The position numbers and the translations under genes are program-made. Positions 1 to 9,224 of a stretch of DNA of 64,000 nt are shown piece by piece. The stretch's first letter is position 1; every line of letters starts with the position of its first letter. The stretch is from positions 62,001 through 126,000 of the forward strand of contig CBDEVW010000002.1 of NCBI GenBank assembly GCA_965243755.1, given 5' to 3'. The DNA comes from JANSWY01 sp965243755 (GTDB lineage Bacteria; Bacteroidota; Bacteroidia; Cytophagales; Cyclobacteriaceae). The notes under the pieces were generated by a model. It was not told where the DNA came from and searched no databases. It saw only the letters and a program-made list of their open reading frames with translations.

Positions 1-604
1 AACTGATGATGGTCTTTAGCACCAAATATTGATTGAGTGATTTATTTAGTTCATTTAACATTTTATGCGCCGATTCAAACTTCTCCGGTGTTGAAAAGAT
101 TGCTTTTAGTTTGGCCGGGAAAGCCACTTCTTCAATCATCAGGAAAACGACATATAGCAGGACAAGAAATGCATCTGCAAATAAGGTACTGATCCCATTA
201 AAAACAGTCTGCAATATCCCACTGAAATCGAAATCCTTGAAAAAGTCTTTGCCCCAGTTTACTATGTCAATATTAAGCAAGTTATTTAACTCAGCGGTGA
301 TGAGATTGATGTTTTCCTCATAAACAGGCAGGTTTTTCGATAAGTTGAGGATACTGTTCGATAACAATCTGGCGGTAAGTCCCATGATCAGGAAAAAGAA
401 TACAAATGAAAGGGTGTTGCTCAACCAGATGGGCAACCTTCTTTGTCTGATCTTAATTTTCTTCACCTGATCCCTTATGGATTTCAGGATATACCAGACG
501 ATGATCGCCAGGACCAATGGAAGTAAAATGGGTTTACCATAGATTAAAATCACCACTAAGCCAGTGGTGGCAATCATGGCATACGCAAAATTTGAGATTT
601 TCAT
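1..604 (-). CDS. AI-2E family transporter, 3' end beyond the window (partial)
   Basis: The reverse strand reads open from an ATG at 604 to the window edge, giving 201 residues of the N-terminal part of a membrane protein. A first hydrophobic hairpin near residues 8-33 (with PLVLAIIVWYIL) is followed by a basic stretch, a second hydrophobic segment (LSFVFFFLIMGL), a long soluble loop and a third segment (ADAFLVLLYVVFLMIEE). This order and the loop style match the AI-2E/PerM transporter family, members of which export autoinducer-2 or act as Na+/H+ antiporters. The substrate here is unknown. The family assignment rests on topology and general resemblance, since the more conserved C-terminal half lies outside the window. 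Confidence 0.7.
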   Translation of the reverse strand, partial: MKISNFAYAMIATTGLVVILIYGKPILLPLVLAIIVWYILKSIRDQVKKIKIRQRRLPIWLSNTLSFVFFFLIMGLTARLLSNSILNLSKNLPVYEENINLITAELNNLLNIDIVNWGKDFFKDFDFSGILQTVFNGISTLFADAFLVLLYVVFLMIEEVAFPAKLKAIFSTPEKFESAHKMLNELNKSLNQYLVLKTIIS

Positions 605-701
605 GGTGAGTCTGTCGTTCAAATTGCCTGGTATAATTAATGAAAATTATTCTATTCTGCACACATCTGGTTAATAAGATGGTTTTGTTATCTTTAATAC
701 C

Positions 702-1445
702 ATGTGCTACGATGTTTCGACAATGACCAAAAAGGCACTTGATTATGCCAAAAGGTACGGTAAACCCGAGGATTGGGAGGACCTGAAAAAAAGACTTCCC
801 CCGACGTATCATGCCTCTGGATTTGACGAACCCAATTTGCCGGTGATCACCAATGAGGACCCTGATAAAGTTCAGGTATTCAGCTGGCCATTCATTCCTA
901 TGGCTTACAGCAAACTCAACACGCTCAACTGCAGGGATGACAACATGTTTAAGTCCTACACCTATGCCGAGTCTGCCAAAAAAAGAAGATGCCTGATCAT
1001 GATTGATGGATTTTTTGATTTCCATCACAAGGGAGGGATTTCATTCCCATACTATGTACAGTTGCAATCAGGAGAACCCTTCACTGTGGGAGGCATCTGG
1101 CAAACATTTCGAAAGGATGACATAGAGCGAAATACTGTATCAATCGTTACTACAAGGGCCAATAAGGAAATGGCCTGGTTGCACAATGAGCCTGCATACA
1201 GCCCGGAATCCCGTATGATGTTGGTCATTACCAAAGAAACACAGGATGAATGGCTTGACGGAGAATGGGAAAGTCTGGCAGATCGTGTAATCAAACCCCT
1301 TCCAGATGGCGCATTAAAGTATCATCCATGTGAACCCATCAAACCAAACAAAAAACTGAACAGGGTCTACATTGGAAATGTGCCTGAAATCCAGAACTAC
1401 CATTATTACCCGGAGTTGGAAGAACAGCAGGGAAGTTTATTCTAG
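702..1445 (+). CDS. SOS response-associated peptidase (SRAP, YedK/HMCES family)
   Basis: SRAP proteins crosslink to abasic sites in single-stranded DNA through Cys2, which becomes the N-terminus after Met removal, and so shield them from strand breakage. The protein (247 aa) starts MCYDVS, giving Cys2. The TLNCRDD stretch supplies the equivalent of the active-site Asn (N76), and H161 in AWLHNEP fits the catalytic His. The usual active-site Glu of the DGFYEW motif is Asp here (D106 in DGFFDFHH), and the region before N76 is shorter than in typical family members. The gene is monocistronic and its 3' end overlaps the convergent metallophosphoesterase gene by 9 bp. Family assignment is firm; activity with the Asp substitution is untested. 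Confidence 0.88.
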   Translation: MCYDVSTMTKKALDYAKRYGKPEDWEDLKKRLPPTYHASGFDEPNLPVITNEDPDKVQVFSWPFIPMAYSKLNTLNCRDDNMFKSYTYAESAKKRRCLIMIDGFFDFHHKGGISFPYYVQLQSGEPFTVGGIWQTFRKDDIERNTVSIVTTRANKEMAWLHNEPAYSPESRMMLVITKETQDEWLDGEWESLADRVIKPLPDGALKYHPCEPIKPNKKLNRVYIGNVPEIQNYHYYPELEEQQGSLF

Positions 1446-2066
1446 CGCTATGCAAATGGGTTCATTCACGAGTTGATAGCGTTCATTGAGTACGCTGGCA
1501 TTGATATAAGTAGTTGTGCCATCTGTAGATTGTCCATAAGCTTCATGGATATGGCCGGACACGTGGTATTTTGGTTTGATAAATTGTATCCGTTCCAGTA
1601 AATCCAGACAACCAACATGCTCTCCTCTTGTAGTTTTATCCTGGTAGCCCATTGCAGGTCCATGAGTGATCAGCAAGTCGGTGTTTTCAGGGATCAGGTC
1701 CCAATGTTTACGTATATCTGCTCCTCTGTGTCTGTTGAATGCCCAGTCCAGAAACCATGGTTGAATGGGAGAACCCCAGATATTCATCCCTTCGATGGTA
1801 ACTCCAGTATCATTTAAGTAAGTCACATTTTCCGGGATAACCGTAGCTATGTCTTCTGGGATGGCCTTCTCAAAGTACCAGTCGTGATTTCCTGCTACAA
1901 AGATTTTATACTTATGGGGCAGTTTTTCAAACCAAAGCAGGAATTCTTTGATTTGGGATTCTTTGCCGCTTCTGGACACATCTCCTGCATGGATCACCAT
2001 GTCCCCGGGGGGTACTTCCAGGTTGTGATGTTGGCCATGAGTGTCGGAGATGACGATGATCTTCAT
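1437..2066 (-). CDS. calcineurin-like metallophosphoesterase
   Basis: A 209-residue cytoplasmic protein with every metal-binding motif of the calcineurin-like phosphoesterase fold: D8-x-H10 (SDTHG), GD29 (HAGDVS), GNHD (N60, H61), a His in LLITHGP and the closing GHIHEAYG. It resembles the small UPF0046/MPPED subgroup, which hydrolyses phosphodiesters with a dinuclear metal centre. The physiological substrate cannot be read from the sequence. It is transcribed convergently to the SRAP gene with a short 3' overlap. The start at 2066 (MKIIVISDTHG) places the first metal motif at the expected position. Confidence 0.88.
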   Translation of the reverse strand: MKIIVISDTHGQHHNLEVPPGDMVIHAGDVSRSGKESQIKEFLLWFEKLPHKYKIFVAGNHDWYFEKAIPEDIATVIPENVTYLNDTGVTIEGMNIWGSPIQPWFLDWAFNRHRGADIRKHWDLIPENTDLLITHGPAMGYQDKTTRGEHVGCLDLLERIQFIKPKYHVSGHIHEAYGQSTDGTTTYINASVLNERYQLVNEPICIALE

Positions 2067-2128
2067 GATTGAGTTAGTTAAGTGACGGGAAAATTAGTAA
2101 ATTTACAGTGGGAATTAATAGGACAGCA

Positions 2129-2476
2129 ATGGGAAAATTTTATCTCAGAAATGCCAACAGGCTATTTCTTGGGACATATGTGGTGTGGTTACACGTATGT
2201 TCTTTCTACTATGATATGACCAATGTAGGGCAGGCACTGGTCAATCTTGATACCAATTTTGTGGAGATTTTCTTTCATGAATTTCTATCGGTGATGCTGA
2301 TGGCATTTTTATTCACCGCTGCGATCCATGTACCTCTGAGGCTATGGCTGATCTACAGGCATAAGTCTGACAAAAGCATCATAGCACCTGTATTGCCAAA
2401 TCAGAAAAAGGCCATTCTGGAAGTTGAAAAACAACCGATACCGGGTGAGTTACTGATGAATTTGAGTGCTAATTGA
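2129..2476 (+). CDS. hypothetical small membrane protein
   Basis: A 115-residue protein of unrecognised family. I chose the ATG at 2129 over an in-frame GTG at 2108 because an AGGA sits about six bases upstream of the ATG. Two hydrophobic segments are visible, one near the start (LFLGTYVVWLHVCSFYYDM) and one around the middle (FLSVMLMAFLFTAAIHVPLRL). A short basic tail (WLIYRHKSDKS) then suggests a cytoplasmic C-terminus. It lies alone between the phosphoesterase gene, divergently transcribed, and the tRNA genes. No function is proposed. Confidence 0.6.
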   Translation: MGKFYLRNANRLFLGTYVVWLHVCSFYYDMTNVGQALVNLDTNFVEIFFHEFLSVMLMAFLFTAAIHVPLRLWLIYRHKSDKSIIAPVLPNQKKAILEVEKQPIPGELLMNLSAN

Positions 2477-2493
2477 TATTTTATAGAAAACAA

Positions 2494-2519
2494 AAAAGCC
2501 CCGAATAATCGAGGCTTTT
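2494..2519. terminator. Rho-independent terminator, usable in both directions
   Basis: AAAAGCC at 2494-2500 pairs with GGCTTTT at 2513-2519, closed by CGA/TCG around an ATAA loop with one mismatch. Read leftward it ends in a run of T and would terminate tRNA-Leu transcription; read rightward it can serve the small membrane protein gene. Confidence 0.75.
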
Positions 2520-2520
2520 G

Positions 2521-2604
2521 TACCAGGAGCGGGACTTGAACCCGCACGCACTAATGTGCACAAGATTTTAAGTCTTGCGTGTCTACCAATTCCACCATCC
2601 CGGC
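2521..2604 (-). tRNA. tRNA-Leu (anticodon TAA)
   Basis: The reverse strand folds as a class II tRNA of 84 nt. The acceptor stem GCCGGGA pairs with TCCTGGT with two G-T wobbles, the anticodon loop is CTTAAAA (anticodon TAA), a variable arm follows (GTGCACATTAGTGC), and the T loop is GGTTCAAGTCC. The discriminator is A and no CCA is encoded. It decodes UUA/UUG leucine codons. Confidence 0.95.
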
Positions 2605-2624
2605 GGGCAACTATTGGCTAGTTG

Positions 2625-2653
2625 TCAAAAAAATAATCCCGAGCAAATCGGGA
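2625..2653 (-). terminator. Rho-independent terminator after tRNA-Gly
   Basis: TCCCGA (2637-2642) and TCGGGA (2648-2653) form a 6-bp stem with a 5-nt loop. Read leftward, it is followed by TTATTTTTTT. It lies between the two tRNA genes, implying that tRNA-Leu has its own promoter or depends on read-through. Confidence 0.7.
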
Positions 2654-2664
2654 CATCTTTTGAG

Positions 2665-2737
2665 AGCGAAAGACGGGATTCGAACCCGCGACCCCAACCT
2701 TGGCAAGGTTGTGCTCTACCAGCTGAGCTACTTTCGC
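2665..2737 (-). tRNA. tRNA-Gly (anticodon GCC)
   Basis: A 73-nt cloverleaf on the reverse strand. The acceptor GCGAAAG pairs fully with CTTTCGC, the D arm reads GCTCAGCTGGTAGAGC, the anticodon loop TTGCCAA carries GCC, and the T arm GCGGGTTCGAATCCCGT is standard. The discriminator base is T, and CCA is not encoded. Confidence 0.96.
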
Positions 2738-2868
2738 TTATTACTTTTTAAGAACAACCATTCGATTCACTCAAATGGACTGCAAAGATAAGTAGGTGTT
2801 TTAATTATTCAAGAAAATTGAATAAAAAAACACACCTATTTTTAAATTGATCAAATGCTCAATTTTAT

Positions 2869-3546
2869 CTAATTCCCATTAATCACATTTCCAGTACCTG
2901 TCACGTTCTGTGTAATGGTGGGGTTGCCACGATAATATACATTCCCTGTCCCTGTGATGACCACATCCAGTGTAGTATTAGCAGTGATCTCCACATTGCC
3001 TGTGCCTTCAATGATCACGTTACAGTTACTTGAAACCAGGTCATAGGCATTTACATTGCCAACTCCTTCACTGTCAATGGTCAGGTTTTCTACGGTCCCT
3101 TCAAGGTTAAAATTACCTACTCCTTCAACAATCAATGCGAGGTTATCCACCGCAATATCATTGGTCGTGGAAACATCACCCAGTCCGTATATGCTGATAC
3201 TTGAAATGTCTGGCACTGTAATGTTAACATCCAATTGAGAGATGTTATCGTCTGTACAGAAATCCATGTCAATCTCCAGTTCCTGATTGGTAACGGTTGT
3301 TGTTATACGGTCTATCAATTCTGTATGTGTGACTACTTCAACAGTTTGTGGCGACCCTTGTGTGAGGTTAATATTGGCCAACCCATTAAGCGAAATGGCA
3401 GAGAAGTTGGATAAGGTCCGATCCTGAGAAACAACAGATCCCAATGATTCAATACAGTCATCATTGGGATCCATATCATCATCCACATAACATCCTGATA
3501 AATAGGCAGTGGATACGATTAATGCTATTGCAACAATATTTTTCAT
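2869..3546 (-). CDS. head-GIN domain (DUF2807) lipoprotein
   Basis: A 225-residue lipoprotein with a signal peptide ending in the lipobox LSGC (Cys19). It is followed by an acidic linker and a right-handed beta-helix-like domain of the putative autotransporter-adhesin 'head GIN' family. The domain shows the family's repeated turns ending in GxGN (VEGVGNFN, SEGVGNVN, IEGTGNVE, ITGTGNVY, TGTGNVING), spaced roughly 20 residues apart. Such proteins are common in Bacteroidota and are thought to sit on the cell surface or periplasmic face. Their precise role is unknown. It is a single gene, with the desaturase gene upstream on the same strand. Confidence 0.85.
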   Translation of the reverse strand: MKNIVAIALIVSTAYLSGCYVDDDMDPNDDCIESLGSVVSQDRTLSNFSAISLNGLANINLTQGSPQTVEVVTHTELIDRITTTVTNQELEIDMDFCTDDNISQLDVNITVPDISSISIYGLGDVSTTNDIAVDNLALIVEGVGNFNLEGTVENLTIDSEGVGNVNAYDLVSSNCNVIIEGTGNVEITANTTLDVVITGTGNVYYRGNPTITQNVTGTGNVINGN

Positions 3547-3612
3547 AACAACTTTGAGTTTTCAACTTCCTAAAGACAACCTGGAAGCATTAATAGTTGC
3601 TATGTGGCATTT

Positions 3613-4539
3613 TTATGCGGCTTCCTTCTTCTTTTTGGCCATCTCCCGCGCCTCTTCTTTGTTTTTGGAGTATTTGATATGATCTGGCACACCATTCAGG
3701 TCCCAGATCAATCCGAAAAAGGCGAATACCCTCAATATATAATAGGTGATATCAATTTCCCACCAGAAAAATCCTTGCCGGGCCGAAACCTCATAGTAGT
3801 GATGGTTGTTGTGCCACCCTTCTCCAAGCGTTAACAACGCCAGCCACAGGCTATTTTTAGATTCATCTTTTGACTCGTATCGTTGCTTTCCAAATTTGTG
3901 CATAATAGAATTGATGCTAAAAGTACCGTGATAAGTAATCACTGTGCTCAGGAAAAAGCCAATAAACAATGCAGAAAATCCAGCTGACGTAAACATCATT
4001 GCGATGCTGCCACCATTTACAATTCCACCCAGTGCCATTACCGTAATCGCCAAAAGGAAAGGTGGTACCAGGTAATACTTATTCAACCAAACCAGCTCCG
4101 GATACTTTGCATAGTCATGAATGATCTTATAATCCGTTTCTTTATAGTCAGGGCCAATGATCCAGCCAACGTGTGAATACCAGAAACCATAATGTTTCAT
4201 GGAATGTGGATCATCATAGGTATCACTTGTCCGGTGGTGAATACGGTGATGGCTTGCCCACCACAGTGCTCCTTTCTGCGCGGAAGTTTGAGCCATAAAA
4301 GCGATCACAAACTGAAACCATCTGCTGGTTTTATATGAACGGTGTGCAAAATATCTGTGATATCCACCCGTGATCCAGAACATTCTGAAGAAATACAAAA
4401 AGATACACAAGAGCCAGTCAAATAATGTTGCTCCTGTAAAGATTGCGGCCAGTGGGAGTAAATGAACAAGTGTAAAACTGATCTCTGTTTTCAGTTTTGG
4501 CTTGTTTAAAACCCGTGGCTCATTTGAACTTGTTGACAT
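3613..4539 (-). CDS. acyl-CoA / fatty-acid desaturase, membrane di-iron type
   Basis: A 308-residue integral membrane enzyme of the stearoyl-CoA delta-9 desaturase family, which introduces a cis double bond into saturated acyl chains using a di-iron centre and O2. The three histidine boxes are intact: HRYFAH (61-66), HHRIHH (97-102) and HNNHH (243-247). Hydrophobic segments lie before the first box and between boxes two and three, as in the family. The C-terminus is strongly charged (KNKEEAREMAKKKKEAA) and probably cytoplasmic. The gene stands alone and would adjust membrane fluidity. The electron donor is not encoded nearby. Confidence 0.93.
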   Translation of the reverse strand: MSTSSNEPRVLNKPKLKTEISFTLVHLLPLAAIFTGATLFDWLLCIFLYFFRMFWITGGYHRYFAHRSYKTSRWFQFVIAFMAQTSAQKGALWWASHHRIHHRTSDTYDDPHSMKHYGFWYSHVGWIIGPDYKETDYKIIHDYAKYPELVWLNKYYLVPPFLLAITVMALGGIVNGGSIAMMFTSAGFSALFIGFFLSTVITYHGTFSINSIMHKFGKQRYESKDESKNSLWLALLTLGEGWHNNHHYYEVSARQGFFWWEIDITYYILRVFAFFGLIWDLNGVPDHIKYSKNKEEAREMAKKKKEAA

Positions 4540-4669
4540 AATACTAATTAATAATTACAACCAATTTTTAGTTTATGATTGTATGTAACGATCTACAAAG
4601 ATATACACCATCCCGGTCTTAATGGTTCATTGCGTGCTAAATCGTCATTTTATAATGGAAGTTTTTTCA

Positions 4670-5620
4670 TCATATCTGATCAAATGACATCACGTATATA
4701 CTCCCGTTTCCATTTTGTGTACTGTTGAGTAAACCCTCAAATTCTGAAGTGGTGAGCGGTTTATTATAGTATTGTTTAAATGCACTTTTATTGGATGTGA
4801 AGAAAAAATATTTTCCATCCGGAGATACAAATGGGCAATAGTCAAGAGATTTGGAATTGATTCCATCCTTTAGTCGCTGAGCTTGTTGCCACTCACCATT
4901 TTCTTTTTTGTTGATATATAAATCGCCTCCTCCCATATCATCAGCTCTGCCATACGCCGTGTATATGATGTAATCTTCTTCCGGACTTACAAATGCATTA
5001 AACTCATAAGTAGCCCCACAAACTGATGATGGTAGAGTTTCCGGTTGGGTATATTTTCCATTCTGCCACTTGGCCACATAAATATCTTCCTTTTTATTAT
5101 CAAAATCATAAGCTGCAGTGTAGTACAGGTTCCCTGATCTTGCTACAGAAGGGTAAAACTCGTTTCCAGAAGTGTTGATGAGTGTATCCAATCGCTCTGC
5201 ATCACCGAATGTGCCATTGTCTACAGGCACTTTCCATATATCAAAATCTTTGGGTTCTGAACCTTGAATAGGTCTGTTGCTGGCAAAAAATAAAGTGCCA
5301 CCATCCGGAGAAAATGCTGGTTCCAGATCCGTATATTGACCGGAAAACATTGCCACAGCTGGTTCTCCCCATTGATCGTCAGTCTTTTTCACCATAAAGA
5401 TTGCCGATACACCTCTTCCAGGAGCCGATCTGGTGAACAGGATCATGTTGCCATCTGGTGATATAGCCAGGTCCCTTTCCTTATGAATGGTAGAAATGAT
5501 CCCTTCACCAAATACTGTCAGCGAATCAGAAAAGGTGATTTTTGCATTTTCAATTTTGACTGTTGTGGTACAAGAAATGCCGATTAGCAATAAGGTAGCA
5601 ATTGATAATAGTCTCATCAT
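4670..5620 (-). CDS. PD40 (TolB-like beta-propeller) lipoprotein
   Basis: A 316-residue lipoprotein (lipobox around Cys17, GISC). Its body repeats the WD40-like PD40 signature: LAISPDGNMILFTRS, EPAFSPDGGTLFFASNR, YPSVARSGNLYYTA, AFVSPEEDYIIYTAYG and PFVSPDGKYFFFTSNKS. These repeats build a TolB-like beta propeller that usually binds proteins or peptides in the periplasm. Specific partners cannot be inferred. The gene is separated from mutS upstream by about 100 bp and may be transcribed on its own. Confidence 0.8.
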   Translation of the reverse strand: MMRLLSIATLLLIGISCTTTVKIENAKITFSDSLTVFGEGIISTIHKERDLAISPDGNMILFTRSAPGRGVSAIFMVKKTDDQWGEPAVAMFSGQYTDLEPAFSPDGGTLFFASNRPIQGSEPKDFDIWKVPVDNGTFGDAERLDTLINTSGNEFYPSVARSGNLYYTAAYDFDNKKEDIYVAKWQNGKYTQPETLPSSVCGATYEFNAFVSPEEDYIIYTAYGRADDMGGGDLYINKKENGEWQQAQRLKDGINSKSLDYCPFVSPDGKYFFFTSNKSAFKQYYNKPLTTSEFEGLLNSTQNGNGSIYVMSFDQI

Positions 5621-5716
5621 TAGAATTTTGTGATTCTCACGGTTTACAACGCGTTAAATGAATAAGTAACAACTTGTGAATCACTCCTCCCACAAAATTT
5701 CCATGAGCGGATCAGA

Positions 5717-8317
5717 TCAGCCTTTAAGTATCCCTTTTACCTCGTTGAGTTTGAGTAATGCCTCCACAGGCGAAATGGTATTGATATCAATGGCCCCAAG
5801 TGTTTCAATAACCTTTTCAAATCTTGGATCTGATTCAAATAAGGTCATCTGAACATTGTTCTTAGGCATTTCTTCTATCTTTTTCTGGTGCTCTTCCTTG
5901 ATTTTATCCTTTTCCAGGTGGTGCATGATCTCATTGGCTCTGAGGACTACCTCATTGGGCATACCCGCCAACTGCGCCACATGTATACCGAAGCTGTGTT
6001 CACTACCCCCTTCTTTCAGCTTTCGCATAAAAATGATCCTGTTGTCCATTTCCTTCACAGAAACATTGAAATTCTTGATTTTTGGGAAATCATCTGCCAA
6101 CTGATTCAGTTCATGGTAGTGGGTAGCAAATAGAGTTTTCGCCTTAAACTTAGGGTGATTGTGAAGGTATTCCACAATGGACCAGGCTATGGAGATCCCA
6201 TCGTAGGTGCTGGTTCCTCTACCAATTTCATCCATCAATACCAAACTACGATCACTAAGGTTATTAAGAATGGAGGCCGTTTCGGTCATTTCTACCATAA
6301 ACGTAGATTCCCCTTTCGACAAATTGTCTGAAGCACCAACTCTGGTAAAGACCTTATCGATAATCCCAACTTTCGCATATGTTGCGGGAACAAATGAGCC
6401 CATCTGAGCCATCAGGGCAATTAAAGCTGTCTGCCGAAGCAAAGCTGACTTACCAGCCATATTTGGACCAGTAATGATCATGATTTGTTGCGAGGCATCA
6501 TCCAGATAAACATCATTTGGAATATACGATTCCCCAACCGGCATTTGCTGTTCAATTACCGGATGCCTACCCTCTTTAATGTCCAGGGTCATCTCCTCAT
6601 TGATGTTTGGTCGACAGTAGTTATTTTTCTTAGCGACTTCAGCAAAAGAAGCCAGGCAGTCGATTGTAGCCAGGACACGTGCATTCTGCTGGATCTGGGT
6701 CACAAATTCCATGGCCTGCCCTACTACCTTCTGATATAATTTGCTTTCGATCACATTGATCTGGCCCTCTGCATTTAGAATTTTTTCTTCGTATTCTTTG
6801 AGCTCCTCAGTAATATATCTTTCTGCATTAACCAGGGTTTGCTTCCTGATCCACTCCTGAGGAACTTTATCTTTGTGAGCGTTTGTCACTTCCAGGTAAT
6901 AACCAAACACTTTATTATAGGCAATCTTCAGCGATGAAATACCCGTTCGTTCCATTTCCTGTTGCTGGATCTGTAACAGGAAATCTTTGCCTGAAAAAGC
7001 GATTTTACGTAACTCATCAAGTTCTGCATCTATTCCTTCTTTGATGATCCCGCCAAGGTTGCTCACTAATGGTGGCTCATCGTTGATGTGCTCCTCGATC
7101 AGGTCCCTGAGAAAATCACATGGATAAAGTTGATCTCCTAATTTCTTGAGATTAGGCAGTGCATGGTTATCCAATAGAGTTTTAATTGGCAGGGTGTTGT
7201 TGATGGCCTTTTTCAGTTGGATCATTTCCCGTGGGTTAATCCTGCCTGTGGCTACCTTCGAGATCAGTCGTTCCATGTCGCCAATGTGTTTCAGGTTTTG
7301 CTGCATGTTATCCAGCAAATCATTGTCCTGATAAAAAGCTTCGACGGTCTCGTGTCTGTCGATGATTGCTTCCTTATTCTTAAGTGGCAGCACCATCCAC
7401 TTTTTAAGCATTCTCGAGCCCATTGGCGTAAGGGTCTTATCCAGAATGTCTATCAGTGGAATGCCATCATACTGCTGGGCAAAGATCAACTCCAGGTTTC
7501 TGATGGTAAATTTATCCAGCCAAACATATTTTTCTTCCTCAATTCTGGAAATAGATGAAATGTGAGCAATCTCTTTATGTTCGGTGTCTTCCAGGTAAAA
7601 TAATATGGCCCCTGCCGCGCAAATAGCGTGCTCCATTCCTTCGATTCCAAATCCCTTGAGAGACTTCACACCAAAATGACTGGTCAGTTTCTCATAGCCA
7701 TAATCCACACCGAAAATCCACTCTTCCAGTGTAAAAGTGTTGTAGGATTGCTGAAATGAAGACTCAAATTGGTCTCTGTATTTCTTACAATATATAATCT
7801 CCGATGGGCTCAAACTCTGTACGAGTTTTTCAATGTACATCTTCTCCCCATTGGCTACCAGAAATTCCCCTGTGGAAAGGTCAAGAAATGCAATACCCCA
7901 CTGGTCTTTGCTGAAATGGATACTTGCAAGGTAGTTATTGCGCTTCTGCTCCAGCACATTGTCATTCATTGACAAACCTGGGGTTACCAGTTCGGTTACA
8001 CCCCGCTTCACAATTCCCTTTACCGATTTGGGATCCTCCAGTTGATCGCAAATAGCTACGCGGTTTCCTGCCCTGACCAATTTTGGCAAGTAGGTGTCCA
8101 ATGCATGGTGTGGAAATCCGGCCAATTGTACATGGGATGCAGAACCATTGGCCCTTTTGGTAAGGACTATATCAAGCACTTTACTTGCGGTAACCGCATC
8201 CTCTCCGAATGTCTCATAGAAGTCTCCTACCCTAAATAATAATAATGCCCCAGGGTGTTTTGCCTTGATTGCATTATATTGTTTCATGAGGGGAGTTTCT
8301 GAAGCCTTCTTAGCCAT
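5717..8317 (-). CDS. mutS: DNA mismatch repair protein MutS
   Basis: An 866-residue protein, close to the usual 850-880 of MutS1, which recognises base mismatches and small loops and recruits MutL. The mismatch-wedge F-x-E motif is present (F33-Y34-E35 in GDFYETF). The C-terminal ATPase carries Walker A GPNMAGKS, the Q-loop and signature region (SNLSKGESTFMVEM), Walker B LVLMDEIGRGTSTYDG and the ATHYHEL switch. The start at 8317 (MAKKASETPLMKQY) gives the standard N-terminus. There is no mutL next to it. Confidence 0.98.
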   Translation of the reverse strand: MAKKASETPLMKQYNAIKAKHPGALLLFRVGDFYETFGEDAVTASKVLDIVLTKRANGSASHVQLAGFPHHALDTYLPKLVRAGNRVAICDQLEDPKSVKGIVKRGVTELVTPGLSMNDNVLEQKRNNYLASIHFSKDQWGIAFLDLSTGEFLVANGEKMYIEKLVQSLSPSEIIYCKKYRDQFESSFQQSYNTFTLEEWIFGVDYGYEKLTSHFGVKSLKGFGIEGMEHAICAAGAILFYLEDTEHKEIAHISSISRIEEEKYVWLDKFTIRNLELIFAQQYDGIPLIDILDKTLTPMGSRMLKKWMVLPLKNKEAIIDRHETVEAFYQDNDLLDNMQQNLKHIGDMERLISKVATGRINPREMIQLKKAINNTLPIKTLLDNHALPNLKKLGDQLYPCDFLRDLIEEHINDEPPLVSNLGGIIKEGIDAELDELRKIAFSGKDFLLQIQQQEMERTGISSLKIAYNKVFGYYLEVTNAHKDKVPQEWIRKQTLVNAERYITEELKEYEEKILNAEGQINVIESKLYQKVVGQAMEFVTQIQQNARVLATIDCLASFAEVAKKNNYCRPNINEEMTLDIKEGRHPVIEQQMPVGESYIPNDVYLDDASQQIMIITGPNMAGKSALLRQTALIALMAQMGSFVPATYAKVGIIDKVFTRVGASDNLSKGESTFMVEMTETASILNNLSDRSLVLMDEIGRGTSTYDGISIAWSIVEYLHNHPKFKAKTLFATHYHELNQLADDFPKIKNFNVSVKEMDNRIIFMRKLKEGGSEHSFGIHVAQLAGMPNEVVLRANEIMHHLEKDKIKEEHQKKIEEMPKNNVQMTLFESDPRFEKVIETLGAIDINTISPVEALLKLNEVKGILKG

Positions 8318-8435
8318 TGGAGCACTAATTTTTTTGAAAATTAAGGTGCAATTTAGTCATTAACTAAGAGATCAGAAATGTGGATAAACAATAAATTGAA
8401 GCATGGGTTAATCTATTGATCAAAAGTATTATAAT

Positions 8436-9116
8436 ATGAGACTATTCGCCTTCATAAGTTGCCTAATCATATCGTTTTCTAATCTAAATGCACAAGGTAT
8501 TCTGGATGATCCGGACGCTGTATTCATAAGCCCGGAAGGCAATACACTTAGTCGGGAAGAAGCTGCAGACATGCTATACTCCTCACAGCGTTATCGGTTG
8601 GAAAAAGATGCGACCAAAATCCCCGGTAAATTGTTGGTGACATTGGTGCCTATCAGTGAAAAAGAGTTTCAAAAGATCATTGCTGATCAACAAAAATCGG
8701 TTAAAGGTCTGAAAGGAAGCAAAATGGTCGATTATGAACTGCCGGATCTTGAAGGAAATTTGGTAAAGCATGAAGAGCTAATTGGCAAAATAGTCGTTTA
8801 CAATTTCTGGTTTACCGGCTGTAGGCCGTGCATTGAAGAACTGCCGCAATTGAACGAATTGGCGGACAAACATGGATCTGATGTCCTGTTTATAGCTCCA
8901 ACATTCAATAATCAGAAACAGGTAGAAAAGTGGCTCAGTAAAAGGGAATTTAAATACAAAATTCTGGTGGATGGTACTGAGCTGTCCAAGCAATTGGGAA
9001 TCACCTCATACCCCACTCATCTGGTAGTTGACCCGGAAGGCGTTATTCGCAAAGTATTTATTGGAGCCAATGAATCGATTGGTAAAAAACTGGATAGTGC
9101 AATTAATTCTTTGTAA
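8436..9116 (+). CDS. periplasmic TlpA-like thioredoxin, copy 1
   Basis: A 226-residue protein with a Sec signal peptide (residues 1-19, ending NLNAQ). An N-terminal region of about 95 residues has no obvious known domain, and a TlpA/ResA-type thioredoxin domain starts at NFWFTGCRPCIEELPQL. The redox motif is CRPC and the cis-Pro loop is SYPTHLVV. It should act as a periplasmic thiol-disulfide reductase. The next gene encodes a close paralogue sharing the unusual N-terminal region (DDP...VTLVPIS..EF), so this is a tandem duplication. The start ATG at 8436 gives a complete signal peptide. Confidence 0.88.
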   Translation: MRLFAFISCLIISFSNLNAQGILDDPDAVFISPEGNTLSREEAADMLYSSQRYRLEKDATKIPGKLLVTLVPISEKEFQKIIADQQKSVKGLKGSKMVDYELPDLEGNLVKHEELIGKIVVYNFWFTGCRPCIEELPQLNELADKHGSDVLFIAPTFNNQKQVEKWLSKREFKYKILVDGTELSKQLGITSYPTHLVVDPEGVIRKVFIGANESIGKKLDSAINSL

Positions 9117-9224
9117 AATTCAATTATTTTCATTATTTTTCCAGGTATTAAAGATTAAGGCACAATCATTTTGCTCTGTTTAGGGGGCATATTTTTATCG
9201 AAGTTTTACCAAATCACCTGGATT

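Noticed and set aside
534..1028. 164-codon open frame on the reverse strand
   Set aside because: It overlaps the SRAP gene and the AI-2E start; its translation is low in sense and lacks any domain.
2579..2791. Open frame on the forward strand across the tRNA genes
   Set aside because: It runs over tRNA-Leu and tRNA-Gly in antisense, a classic artefact.
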